DNA of 64,000 nucleotides from Puia dinghuensis (GTDB lineage Bacteria; Bacteroidota; Bacteroidia; Chitinophagales; Chitinophagaceae): assembly GCA_026225275.1 (NCBI GenBank), contig JAMFSL010000016.1, positions 1 to 64,000 on the forward strand, in the 5' to 3' direction. The notes under the pieces are model-generated. The model saw only the letters and a program-made list of their open reading frames with translations. It ran no database searches and had not been told where the DNA came from. Below are positions 7,296 through 15,285 of the stretch, one piece after another (the stretch's first letter is position 1; the number at the start of each line of letters is the position of its first letter). A program made the position numbers and the translations under genes.

Positions 7296-8780
7296 CTATT
7301 CCCTCTTGCAACGGGCTACCCCCGCCTTTGCCCGCTGATCCAGGGAGTTCTTATATTCGTGGTCCTTCAGCGAAAGGCATTTTTGAAAATAGGCCACTGC
7401 CTGACCACAATCGCCCCGCTGCTCATAGATATACCCTACCTGCAACGCCGCTCTTGCCGCATAATACTCCCTGAGGTGTTCCCCCGTCTTGATGGTGGTT
7501 AGATAGGCACTGATAGCCTCATCTCCCCGGCCCAGCCCGTCATAAATTCGCCCAAGACGGTAGGCCAGTTCACACTTCTCTTCAGGTTGGGTAAAACTAG
7601 ATGTGCTGACACCCTTCAGGGCCGTCAATGCCTCTTCAAAATAACCGCCGTCACTCAGCAGCCGCGATTCCAGCAAGGTTTTATCAGGCCATTTCCCACT
7701 ACGGGCATCTTTCAGCGCCTGCCTGTCGGCGTCAGCCTCCGCCGTTCCCCTTTGCAGCACCAGCATCCTCAGAGAATCTGCTCTCTCTCGATCACCCTTC
7801 AGATAATAATACCAACTTAGCTTCTCTAAGGCATCTTTTACGTAGAACTGGCCTTTGAACCGATGGAGAAATCTTTCAAGGTAAAGCCCCGTGCCCGGCT
7901 CCAGGTGATTCAGGCTGGCATAGCCCATTTCCAGGTCCCACACCGGCATATCCAGGTAACCGGGCGAATGACTGCGTCCCATAATGACCCGCTCCGCAAG
8001 GGATGACTGCTGATCGTTGATGCAAAGATTGGCATACAGGTAGGCATAGAGAAAATTGTTCCTGACATCAAGCTTATGCTGCCTGATATAGGCAAAAACT
8101 TCTTCCCGTTTGTTTTGAATGTAGAATTGCAAATAAAGGTAATAGAAGATGGTTTCATCCCGGAAGAGTTGCGCCCAGGGATCGTTCGAAGCCAGGAATT
8201 GATCCAGCACCTGCATACCACCGCTGACGCTGCCCTTGATACCCAACAAATTGGTTAGCCATTTATAACCATCAGGGATAGTGCCTGACACTACCTGCAT
8301 CGTCCCGCTCAGCATAGTGGCCGGACCGAAAGCGGGGAACTTTTTCGCGCATTCCTTACTTTGGAGGAACGAACGGCGGAAGTTCCATCCGGCATCCCAG
8401 TTATCGCCAAATTTGATTTGGATGGCGGCCCATTGGAAATGAATGACGGAGCGGGTGAACAGGTTCAATGGAGATGAGTCCGGCCCCTCAGCCATACTCG
8501 CGATACGCTGCTCCAACCGGCCCTTGCAGACCTGGTATTCGGCAGGATCTTCATTAAAGAAAAGCTGAAAAAAATCGATATAATTATCCAAAAAGATGGG
8601 TATCAGATTATCCGGATCCCTCTTCTTTTCGGCTGCCAGTAAACTGCTTCCCTCATCCAGGCGCAACTGAATGATCTCGCGGTAAGCCTGGCGGCAATTA
8701 TCGTTAAAATCAAAATGTTTTTGCCCGAAAACCGGGACAGCAAACAAAAGACAGGCCGCTAAAATAGCACGCACTGACAT
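7296..8780 (-). CDS. Secreted TPR-repeat protein, function unknown
   Basis: A 494-aa protein with an N-terminal signal peptide (VRAILAACLLFAVPVFG, cleavage before QKHFD), so it is probably periplasmic or outer-membrane associated. The C-terminal 150 residues contain recognisable tetratricopeptide-like helices (ELAYRLGRIYDGLGRGDEA and LQVGYIYEQRGDCGQA). The N-terminal two-thirds is helical and aromatic-rich without a motif I recognise. TPR proteins of this kind usually scaffold protein complexes, but no specific role can be assigned. It is the last gene of a tightly packed minus-strand operon (gap of 6 bp to the zinc-ribbon gene) and ends 1 bp from lolD, tail to tail. Confidence 0.85.
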   Translation of the reverse strand: MSVRAILAACLLFAVPVFGQKHFDFNDNCRQAYREIIQLRLDEGSSLLAAEKKRDPDNLIPIFLDNYIDFFQLFFNEDPAEYQVCKGRLEQRIASMAEGPDSSPLNLFTRSVIHFQWAAIQIKFGDNWDAGWNFRRSFLQSKECAKKFPAFGPATMLSGTMQVVSGTIPDGYKWLTNLLGIKGSVSGGMQVLDQFLASNDPWAQLFRDETIFYYLYLQFYIQNKREEVFAYIRQHKLDVRNNFLYAYLYANLCINDQQSSLAERVIMGRSHSPGYLDMPVWDLEMGYASLNHLEPGTGLYLERFLHRFKGQFYVKDALEKLSWYYYLKGDRERADSLRMLVLQRGTAEADADRQALKDARSGKWPDKTLLESRLLSDGGYFEEALTALKGVSTSSFTQPEEKCELAYRLGRIYDGLGRGDEAISAYLTTIKTGEHLREYYAARAALQVGYIYEQRGDCGQAVAYFQKCLSLKDHEYKNSLDQRAKAGVARCKRE

Positions 8781-8786
8781 GAGTGG

Positions 8787-9542
8787 CTACTTCACTTCGA
8801 TGGCATCGTTCAGCTCATTGTCGACCAGGATCCGGCCGCAGTTCTCACACACGATGATCTTTTTGCGCTGACGGATCTCGCTCTGCCGCTGAGGAGGAAT
8901 GGCATTGAAACAACCGCCGCAGGCATCCCGTAAGACCGGCACTACCGACAGCCCATTGCGATAATTACCGCGGATCCGATCGTAAGAATTTAATAACCGG
9001 GGTTCAACCTTTTCCCGTGCATCGGAAGATAATTTATTGAAATGCTTTTCTTCTTTTTCTGTCGTGGCAATGATCTTGTCCAGTTCGTCCTTCTTATTCT
9101 TCAACACAGATTCCTTAGCCGCAATATTCTTCTTTGCCTTTTCCAGCAGTTGCACTTTTTCTGCAATCTCTTCATTGGCATCCTTGATATGCTTTTCCGC
9201 CAATTTCACCTCCAGCTGCTGCATCTCGATCTCCTTATTGATGGCTTCGAACTCGCGGCTGTTCTTTACATTCTGACTTTGCTTGTCATATTTCTTGACC
9301 AGCGCATCGGCTTCCTTAATGACTTCCTTCTTCTGATTGATGAATTCCTGTATCCCGTTGATTTCCTCTTCCACACGGGTCTGACGGGAATGCAGGCCAT
9401 GGATCTCATCCTCCAGGTCACTTACTTCCATCGGCAACTCGCCTTTCAGAATTTTATATTCGTCTAACTTCGATTCGATTTTTTGGAGGGTCACTAAAGA
9501 TGTGAGCTTTTCCTCAACAGAGAATTCTTTTACGTTTGACAT
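8787..9542 (-). CDS. Coiled-coil protein with C-terminal C4 zinc ribbon
   Basis: A 251-aa protein. Residues roughly 10-180 are continuous charged coiled coil, for example NQKKEVIKEADALVKKYDK. A compact zinc ribbon follows, with paired cysteines in ACGGCFNAIPP and VCENCGRILV. This layout matches a widespread bacterial family (zf-RING_7/C4-type zinc ribbon) whose members are thought to bind nucleic acid or ribosome-associated partners; the function here is unproven. There is no signal peptide, so it is cytosolic. It is 16 bp downstream of the Nif3-like gene, a pairing also seen in other bacteria, where the two are often adjacent. Confidence 0.88.
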   Translation of the reverse strand: MSNVKEFSVEEKLTSLVTLQKIESKLDEYKILKGELPMEVSDLEDEIHGLHSRQTRVEEEINGIQEFINQKKEVIKEADALVKKYDKQSQNVKNSREFEAINKEIEMQQLEVKLAEKHIKDANEEIAEKVQLLEKAKKNIAAKESVLKNKKDELDKIIATTEKEEKHFNKLSSDAREKVEPRLLNSYDRIRGNYRNGLSVVPVLRDACGGCFNAIPPQRQSEIRQRKKIIVCENCGRILVDNELNDAIEVK

Positions 9543-9558
9543 AATTTAATTTAACGTT

Positions 9559-10695
9559 TTAAAGTCTACCTTCTGCCGGGCCGCTTTCTATAGCACCGGT
9601 ATAGTAATGAACCGGATTCGTTTTGACATCCGATTTAAGGACCGCAAAATTACGAAATTTTTCCCGCAAATTGTCAAACAGCAGGTCAGTAGTGAATTGC
9701 TCACTCTCAAAATGGCCAATATCGGCTATAACCAGCCTGTCATTTGCGTCGAAAAACTCATGATATTTAACATCCGAAGTGATATAAATGTTTGCTCCGG
9801 AGGCTAAAGCGTTGGAAATGAGGAAACTACCTGCTCCTCCGCAAACAGCTACTCTTTTGACCGGCTGACCGGTCAGCCTGGTGTGACGAACCACAGATAA
9901 CCCGAATATTTCGCAGAGCATCCTCAAAAAGGCCTTTTCTTCCATCGCAGCCGCCAGTTCGCCCACCAAACCGGCTCCTACACCAGAATGGGTGTTGGCC
10001 AGCGGCACGAGGTCATAGGCGACCTCCTCATAGGGATGGGCAGCTATCATCGCCTGAACTACGGACCGGCTAAGATGAGCCGGCAGAAGCACTTCCAAAC
10101 GGGCTTCCTTTTCGGTATGCCGAACGCCTGGCCGGCCTACAAAGGGTTGAGCCCCCTCCCCACCCTTGAACGTCCCGAAGCCTTCCACACTGTAACTACA
10201 TTCACTGTAGCCACCGATATGGCCGGCCCCGGCAGCAAAAATAGCCGACCGGATAGCTTCCAGATGATCAACGGGAACAAAACAATGCAGTTTCTGCAAA
10301 GTTGACTCCCTGGCCAGCAACACCTGCCGCGCTTTCAACCCCAATTTGTCGGCTATCCGCCCATTCACCCCATCCTCAATCATATTGTCCAGGTTGGTAT
10401 GGATGGCATAAATGGCCACATCATTTTTGATGGCCGCAATGACCGCCCGTTCGACATAATTTTTGCCGGTGATCTTTTTAAGGCCTCCGAAGACGATGGG
10501 GTGGTGCGCTACAATTAGATTACACTGCCGGGCAACCGCCTCCCTCACCACCTCTTCCGTAGTATCCAATGTAGTCAGCACACCCGTACATTCCCAGCCA
10601 CCATTACCGGTCAACAGACCGGCATTGTCATATGACTCCTGGTAAGCCAAAGGAGCAAGGAATTCTAGATGACCGACGATGTCTGAAATTTGCAT
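9559..10695 (-). CDS. Nif3-like dinuclear metal-centre protein
   Basis: A member of the Nif3/YbgI family, often annotated as GTP cyclohydrolase I type 2 homolog. Members form hexamers with a two-metal site of uncertain substrate. The N-terminal signature (LAYQESYDNAGLLTG), the metal-binding block LIVAHHPIVFGGLKKI and the C-terminal DVKYHEFFDAND and IADIGHFESEQ supply the expected His, Asp and Glu ligands. At 378 aa it is the long form, carrying a PII/CutA-like insert in the middle (around residues 125-230) as in staphylococcal SA1388. It is co-directional and close-packed with the zinc-ribbon gene downstream and the large TonB-plug gene upstream. Confidence 0.92.
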   Translation of the reverse strand: MQISDIVGHLEFLAPLAYQESYDNAGLLTGNGGWECTGVLTTLDTTEEVVREAVARQCNLIVAHHPIVFGGLKKITGKNYVERAVIAAIKNDVAIYAIHTNLDNMIEDGVNGRIADKLGLKARQVLLARESTLQKLHCFVPVDHLEAIRSAIFAAGAGHIGGYSECSYSVEGFGTFKGGEGAQPFVGRPGVRHTEKEARLEVLLPAHLSRSVVQAMIAAHPYEEVAYDLVPLANTHSGVGAGLVGELAAAMEEKAFLRMLCEIFGLSVVRHTRLTGQPVKRVAVCGGAGSFLISNALASGANIYITSDVKYHEFFDANDRLVIADIGHFESEQFTTDLLFDNLREKFRNFAVLKSDVKTNPVHYYTGAIESGPAEGRL

Positions 10696-10717
10696 GACAA
10701 AGCCCCGCAGGGTATTT

Positions 10718-13144
10718 CTACTGAATGATCTGTTCGATATGCGTCAGTTTACCGTCCTCATTGAACCCTTCCAGCACGATTCGCAATTTTTTCGAAATAT
10801 CGTTGTTGAAAAAGTCGACGTTCACCCGCCTGCTGTCTTTATCGGTCAGCACATAAGGCTTCCAGTACAAGGTTGTCCTCAAATCTTCGGCTTCGTTCGA
10901 TGCCGAGTTTTCCAGGTAATTGGGCGTATAAAATTCCTTAGGCGCTGCATAACCTATCAAAAGGGCGCGGGGCAGTCCCTTGAAACTAGGGTCTGTTGTA
11001 TTATTATCACCACCTTTCTTCGTGTAAATAGCGATAGTCCCACCAGCTCCGCCGCCAAAGCCTATGCCCGACCCCGGCCGGAATACCTTGACCATCGCAA
11101 TGTCCGTCACCGGAGTGCTCTGCAGCTGCTGTGCATCGACCTGCATTTCATTCAGGTACAATTGCGGCGAACCACCCCGCCAGGACAGACTCGGAGTGCC
11201 GCCCGGTCCGCTGCCCGGCGTAATCTGTAAGCCTGCCACTTTGCCTTGCAGATACTGGAAGATATCCATCATCGCGGATGCCAGAGGGTCGTCGACAAGA
11301 TCGAAAGTATAGGCATCGCCACCGCTGAACATTCCCGAAGCATAACGCTCATCCAGCTTTTGCGTTGCCGTCTTCTCCTTGTGCGTCACCGTTGCCTCCG
11401 CCAGCAACTTTACCTTCTGGTCATCCACCGGCTGCACCCGGACAATCTCCTGGGAAATGAACCGGTTCCGTCGTAGGTAGAGAGAATCTTCTGCAGTCCA
11501 ACCCTCGAACGCATTGCGTAAAGGTTGAGCCGTCCTGGCGCCTTTCAACAGCCCCGTATTAAAGGTCACAGCAGCCTGGTCTGCCAGGCCATGGTTGACA
11601 TTGAACATATAAAAAGCCCTGGCCGTGTCGAAGAACACCAACCCCGTTACACCAAACTTCGACCCGCTTATATGGGGAATCGACAGCATCTGTGTACTGG
11701 AATCCTTCTTACGCAGGATCACGTTCAGCGATTCATCCTGGGCGATCTTATATTGATCCACCCCCAGTACATCTATTTTCAGGGAAAGGAAATTCTGCTC
11801 GGGGTTTTTAATGGTCGGTACCTGTCCGCGGACAAGCGCATCCCATTTGATCCGGCGCCAGCCATGCGTCAGCATGACCAGGTCCAGCATATTGATCAGG
11901 CTGTCAGCCTTGCTCGCAAAATAAAAATAAGGATTATGTACATACCCGCGCACCTCTCCCGTCAGCAATAACCGGGATACTATATTGTCATCGTTGGGAA
12001 ATTCCCCGTCAGTAGTCGCATCTGTCACAGCCAGGGATAAATTAGACCGCAGAGTGTCGGGCACATCGATGACCAGGCTGTTTTTTCCTCTTTTGCTTAC
12101 ACCTTTGATCTGCACTGCTATTTCCGGATTGAACAGGTAGTCATGATTGTTGACAAAGACGACCCGCTCGGCCACTGGCATCATATCTCCGTTGAAGACC
12201 GTAAGTTCCAGCACACCACTGGGCAACTGGGCGGTAGGGATGGTGCCCCCACTCATAAAATTTTCGTCGAGGTTGATCCTTGCCTTGTACACCAGGTGCT
12301 GATGCATGTGCGCTATGATGGTGAGCCGCTTAAGCTCCGGACCCCCATCCGTGGATCGCGCCACGGAGAACAATACCTTTTGATTGCCGGGTATCGCCCG
12401 TAGCACTACGCCGATCCGTTTCGCTGCAGGCAGGCCGGTCCGATGCTCGATTCCCCCTTCATCCTTCCATACCGCCACCAATGAATCTCCTGCCTCCGGG
12501 GTCAGCAAAAACCTGCCCATACCGTCATGGACGGATTCGAACATCAATTGCTCTTTCCCCGTGTGATCGAGTATGACACCCTTTACTGCTACCGGCAGGC
12601 CAAACTGATCATTGGCCTTTAACGCCACCATGTTTTCCACCCCCGCTACGAGATCACCTCCCTCCGGAAAGAACTGGATCTTCGCATCGCGGGGTACATA
12701 GGTCACCACGCCGGCGGAATCATCTTTGCCATAGATGCGGATATCTTTTTCAAAAAAGAAAGCAGTATCAAAATTCGTCATCCAGGTCGTATAAGCCCTG
12801 AAATGAAGATGCCTGCTATCGATCTTTTTAGGTAGGTCGAAGCTTCCGGCCGTACTCGATTCTGATATAGGATATACCTTCCGTTGCAATATCGCGCCGG
12901 AAGGGTCGGACAACTCTGCATAAAAATTCCTGCTGAGGATCGAAGGATCAGCCCCGGAAAAGATATAAGCCTTGAACCATACTGTCTCTCCCGCATGGTA
13001 GATCTTTTTATCCATCTGGACATGGATCTTCTCCTGCGGATAGCCATTCGCATAAACATTCAGCATGGAATCCAGCTTCTGTGCATTCAGGAACAAAGGT
13101 AATAGGGCAACAACTATGAGTAAATAGCAACGGGATTTGTTCAT
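10718..13144 (-). CDS. Barrel-less TonB-plug protein with N-terminal MG2 domain
   Basis: An 808-aa exported protein (signal peptide ending LPLFLNAQ). Residues about 30-130 resemble the macroglobulin MG2 fold (EKIHVQMDKKIYHAGETVWF). A long beta-rich middle follows. Residues about 620-725 resemble a TonB-receptor plug (FQYLQGKVAGLQITPG, LYLNEMQVDAQQLQ, GGTIAIYTKKGG). The protein ends soon after, so no transmembrane barrel is present. Such plug-only proteins form a known but poorly understood Bacteroidota family. It probably resides in the periplasm or at the inner face of the outer membrane. It heads the operon with the Nif3-like, zinc-ribbon and TPR genes (gaps of 22, 16 and 6 bp). Its role is unknown. 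Confidence 0.8.
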   Translation of the reverse strand: MNKSRCYLLIVVALLPLFLNAQKLDSMLNVYANGYPQEKIHVQMDKKIYHAGETVWFKAYIFSGADPSILSRNFYAELSDPSGAILQRKVYPISESSTAGSFDLPKKIDSRHLHFRAYTTWMTNFDTAFFFEKDIRIYGKDDSAGVVTYVPRDAKIQFFPEGGDLVAGVENMVALKANDQFGLPVAVKGVILDHTGKEQLMFESVHDGMGRFLLTPEAGDSLVAVWKDEGGIEHRTGLPAAKRIGVVLRAIPGNQKVLFSVARSTDGGPELKRLTIIAHMHQHLVYKARINLDENFMSGGTIPTAQLPSGVLELTVFNGDMMPVAERVVFVNNHDYLFNPEIAVQIKGVSKRGKNSLVIDVPDTLRSNLSLAVTDATTDGEFPNDDNIVSRLLLTGEVRGYVHNPYFYFASKADSLINMLDLVMLTHGWRRIKWDALVRGQVPTIKNPEQNFLSLKIDVLGVDQYKIAQDESLNVILRKKDSSTQMLSIPHISGSKFGVTGLVFFDTARAFYMFNVNHGLADQAAVTFNTGLLKGARTAQPLRNAFEGWTAEDSLYLRRNRFISQEIVRVQPVDDQKVKLLAEATVTHKEKTATQKLDERYASGMFSGGDAYTFDLVDDPLASAMMDIFQYLQGKVAGLQITPGSGPGGTPSLSWRGGSPQLYLNEMQVDAQQLQSTPVTDIAMVKVFRPGSGIGFGGGAGGTIAIYTKKGGDNNTTDPSFKGLPRALLIGYAAPKEFYTPNYLENSASNEAEDLRTTLYWKPYVLTDKDSRRVNVDFFNNDISKKLRIVLEGFNEDGKLTHIEQIIQ

Positions 13145-13237
13145 ACAGCGAAATTATTCAACACAATCAGGAAAAAGTGTCTAAAATGCACATAATTTCG
13201 GAATGTTTTAGAATTTTCCGGATTAAAAAATGTTAAA

Positions 13238-14749
13238 ATGGTTTTAACAAGATCCACAGGAGACCTATATACTGAGTATGTCGATCGAATGAGAAAAATC
13301 GCTGATGTCAAATATGCAGCGGCAGTACTCGAATGGGACCAGGAGACCTATCTTCCACCCAAAGGAGCCGAATATCGCGGCCGTCAACTGGCCACCCTAT
13401 CGGAAATCGCACACGAATGGTTCACCACCGCCAGTCTTGGCGATCTGCTGCAGGAATTGCACCAGCGCGGGGACCTGCCGGAAGATCAGCGCCGCAACGC
13501 GGAACTCAGTCTCGAAGATTATAACAAACAGAAAAAATTCAGCCCTGCATTCGTCCGGCGGCTTAGCGAAACCAGCTCCCGTTGCTTCCACAGCTGGCTG
13601 CAGGCCCGAGCTGCTAACTCCTTCTCCCTGTTCGAAAATGACCTCGGTCAGATGGTCGGCCTGAAAAAAGAAGAGGCGGAATTGGCCGGATATGAACAAC
13701 ATCCGTATAATGCCCTGCTGGATAATTTTGAGAAAGGTTGTACCATCGCACTGCTGGACAAAGTCTTTGATGCTGTCCGGGATCCGTTGAAAGACCTGCT
13801 CGACCGGATCGCAACCCGGCCCACCGTCGACGATAGTTTCCTGCGCGGCGATTACCCCCGCCAACCACAATGGGATTTTGGTATGGGACTCATCCGCCAA
13901 TTGGGATTCGATTTTGATGCCGGCCGTCAGGACCTCTCCGAACATCCTTTCACCACCAGCTTTAACGCCCGCGACGTTAGGATCACCACCCGCATCGATG
14001 ACAAGGACTTCAGTCACATGACATGGAGCTGTATTCATGAAACCGGGCATGCCCTGTACGAACAAGGTCTGCCAGTGGAGTATTACGGCCTTCCCCTGGG
14101 AGAATATGCCTCGTTGAGCATCCACGAATCACAGTCCAGATTGTGGGAGAACAATGTCGGACGAAGCCTCGCCTGGTGGCAAACCATTTATCCCCGCCTG
14201 CAGTCCACCTTTCCACAGCCGCTGAAAGGCATCACCGTCCAGGATTTCTATAAAGGGATCAATAAGGTAGCTCCTTCTTTGATCCGGACCGAAGCCGATG
14301 AAGTTTCCTATCATTTTCATGTGATGATCCGTTACCAGCTGGAAAAGAGCCTACTGGACGGTTCCCTCGCAGTTGCCGACATTCCCGCCTGGTGGAAAGA
14401 AAAATACGCTGCCTGGCTCGGGGTCACCGTTCCCGATGATAAAAGAGGCTGCCTCCAGGACGTGCATTGGAGCCACGGGAGCTTTGGGTATTTTCCGACC
14501 TATAGTCTGGGCAGCTTTTATGCGGCACAATTCTTTTCAGCAGCTGAAAATCAGGATCTTACAATAAGAACTGCCCTACAGGAAGGTCGCTCGGAACCTC
14601 TGCTGATGTGGCTGCGGACGCACATCCACCGCCACGGAAGACGATATACCAGTGAGGAATTATGCGGATCGGCAACCGGCGAACCACTGAATATTCGATA
14701 TTTTTTAGACTATTTACGGGATAAATACGTTAATATCTATAGTTTTTGA
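13238..14749 (+). CDS. Metallocarboxypeptidase, peptidase family M32
   Basis: A zinc carboxypeptidase of the Taq/Pfu type that trims C-terminal residues from peptides, expected in the cytosol. The HEXXH zinc motif is HETGH at residues 267-271. The family-specific ASLSIHESQSRLWEN block, with the third metal ligand, follows about 25 residues later. N-terminal AAAVLEWDQETYLPPKGAEYRG is also characteristic, and the 503-aa length is normal. The IRTEADEVSYHFHVMIRY region completes the family fingerprint. It is divergent from the TonB-plug gene across a 93-bp AT-rich gap. That gap contains two TAATTTCG boxes, one per strand, each one base off the -7 consensus. Confidence 0.95.
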   Translation: MVLTRSTGDLYTEYVDRMRKIADVKYAAAVLEWDQETYLPPKGAEYRGRQLATLSEIAHEWFTTASLGDLLQELHQRGDLPEDQRRNAELSLEDYNKQKKFSPAFVRRLSETSSRCFHSWLQARAANSFSLFENDLGQMVGLKKEEAELAGYEQHPYNALLDNFEKGCTIALLDKVFDAVRDPLKDLLDRIATRPTVDDSFLRGDYPRQPQWDFGMGLIRQLGFDFDAGRQDLSEHPFTTSFNARDVRITTRIDDKDFSHMTWSCIHETGHALYEQGLPVEYYGLPLGEYASLSIHESQSRLWENNVGRSLAWWQTIYPRLQSTFPQPLKGITVQDFYKGINKVAPSLIRTEADEVSYHFHVMIRYQLEKSLLDGSLAVADIPAWWKEKYAAWLGVTVPDDKRGCLQDVHWSHGSFGYFPTYSLGSFYAAQFFSAAENQDLTIRTALQEGRSEPLLMWLRTHIHRHGRRYTSEELCGSATGEPLNIRYFLDYLRDKYVNIYSF

Positions 14750-14763
14750 TATAAATCTAGACC

Positions 14764-15180
14764 ATGCGGCAATTTTATCCTGTATTCGGGGCATTCCTGG
14801 TACTTTTTTTGTCTTGTAAGAAGTTCATTCAGAAGCAAGAAGAGAAGGCCGTGGTGAATGATGTGACCAATGGTTTGTGGTATGTCAGCGGATATGAGCA
14901 AAATGATAGTAATATAACTGCGTCATTTTCGGGATATGTGTTTAAATTTGACGCTAACAATACGGTTACTGCCATCTACAACAATGATTCAGTGCAGGGT
15001 GATTGGGCAGTCAATATCTCCGCCCGGACCATTACGGCGGATTTTTCGGGAGCGGGTGCTCCGCTGATCAATCTCAACGAGACCTGGTTGATTACTGACA
15101 GCTATTCAGATAGTGTCTCTGCGACGTCTACAGATACGATCCTTAATACTTCCAATATCCTACAGCTGAAAAAGCAATAA
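14764..15180 (+). CDS. Small lipoprotein, lipocalin-like fold possible
   Basis: A 138-aa hypothetical protein with a lipoprotein signal peptide: a hydrophobic run (VFGAFLVLFL) ends in a lipobox, SCKK, giving Cys18 as the lipidation site. The mature part is beta-strand-rich with patterns such as NGLWYVSGYEQ, FKFDANNTVTAIY and VQGDWAVN. These resemble the small lipocalin-like lipoproteins common in Bacteroidota, which often carry an N-terminal W-x-V/L strand. No binding residues can be named. It lies 14 bp after the carboxypeptidase and may be co-transcribed. A 15-bp palindrome lies between it and the PKD gene. Confidence 0.75.
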   Translation: MRQFYPVFGAFLVLFLSCKKFIQKQEEKAVVNDVTNGLWYVSGYEQNDSNITASFSGYVFKFDANNTVTAIYNNDSVQGDWAVNISARTITADFSGAGAPLINLNETWLITDSYSDSVSATSTDTILNTSNILQLKKQ

Positions 15181-15229
15181 TAATCCGCTTGTCCTGGTAA
15201 GACCCCGCTAATCTCCTATTCTATAGCCG

Positions 15230-15244
15230 TCAGTCACTGACTGA
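15230..15244. promoter_or_regulatory. 15-bp palindrome, candidate operator upstream of the PKD adhesin
   Basis: TCAGTCA-C-TGACTGA is a perfect inverted repeat with a single central base, 41 bp upstream of the TTG start of the 1471-aa gene. The arms are too close for a stable RNA hairpin, so a dimeric regulator site is more plausible than a terminator. No other copy was noticed in the window. Confidence 0.35.
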
Positions 15245-15285
15245 TGTATACCATTAATTTAAAGCCCAACTAAAGACCCCCCTAG

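Noticed and set aside
13397-14125. 242-codon minus-strand open frame
   Set aside because: Antisense to the M32 carboxypeptidase, whose catalytic motifs are intact in the plus frame.
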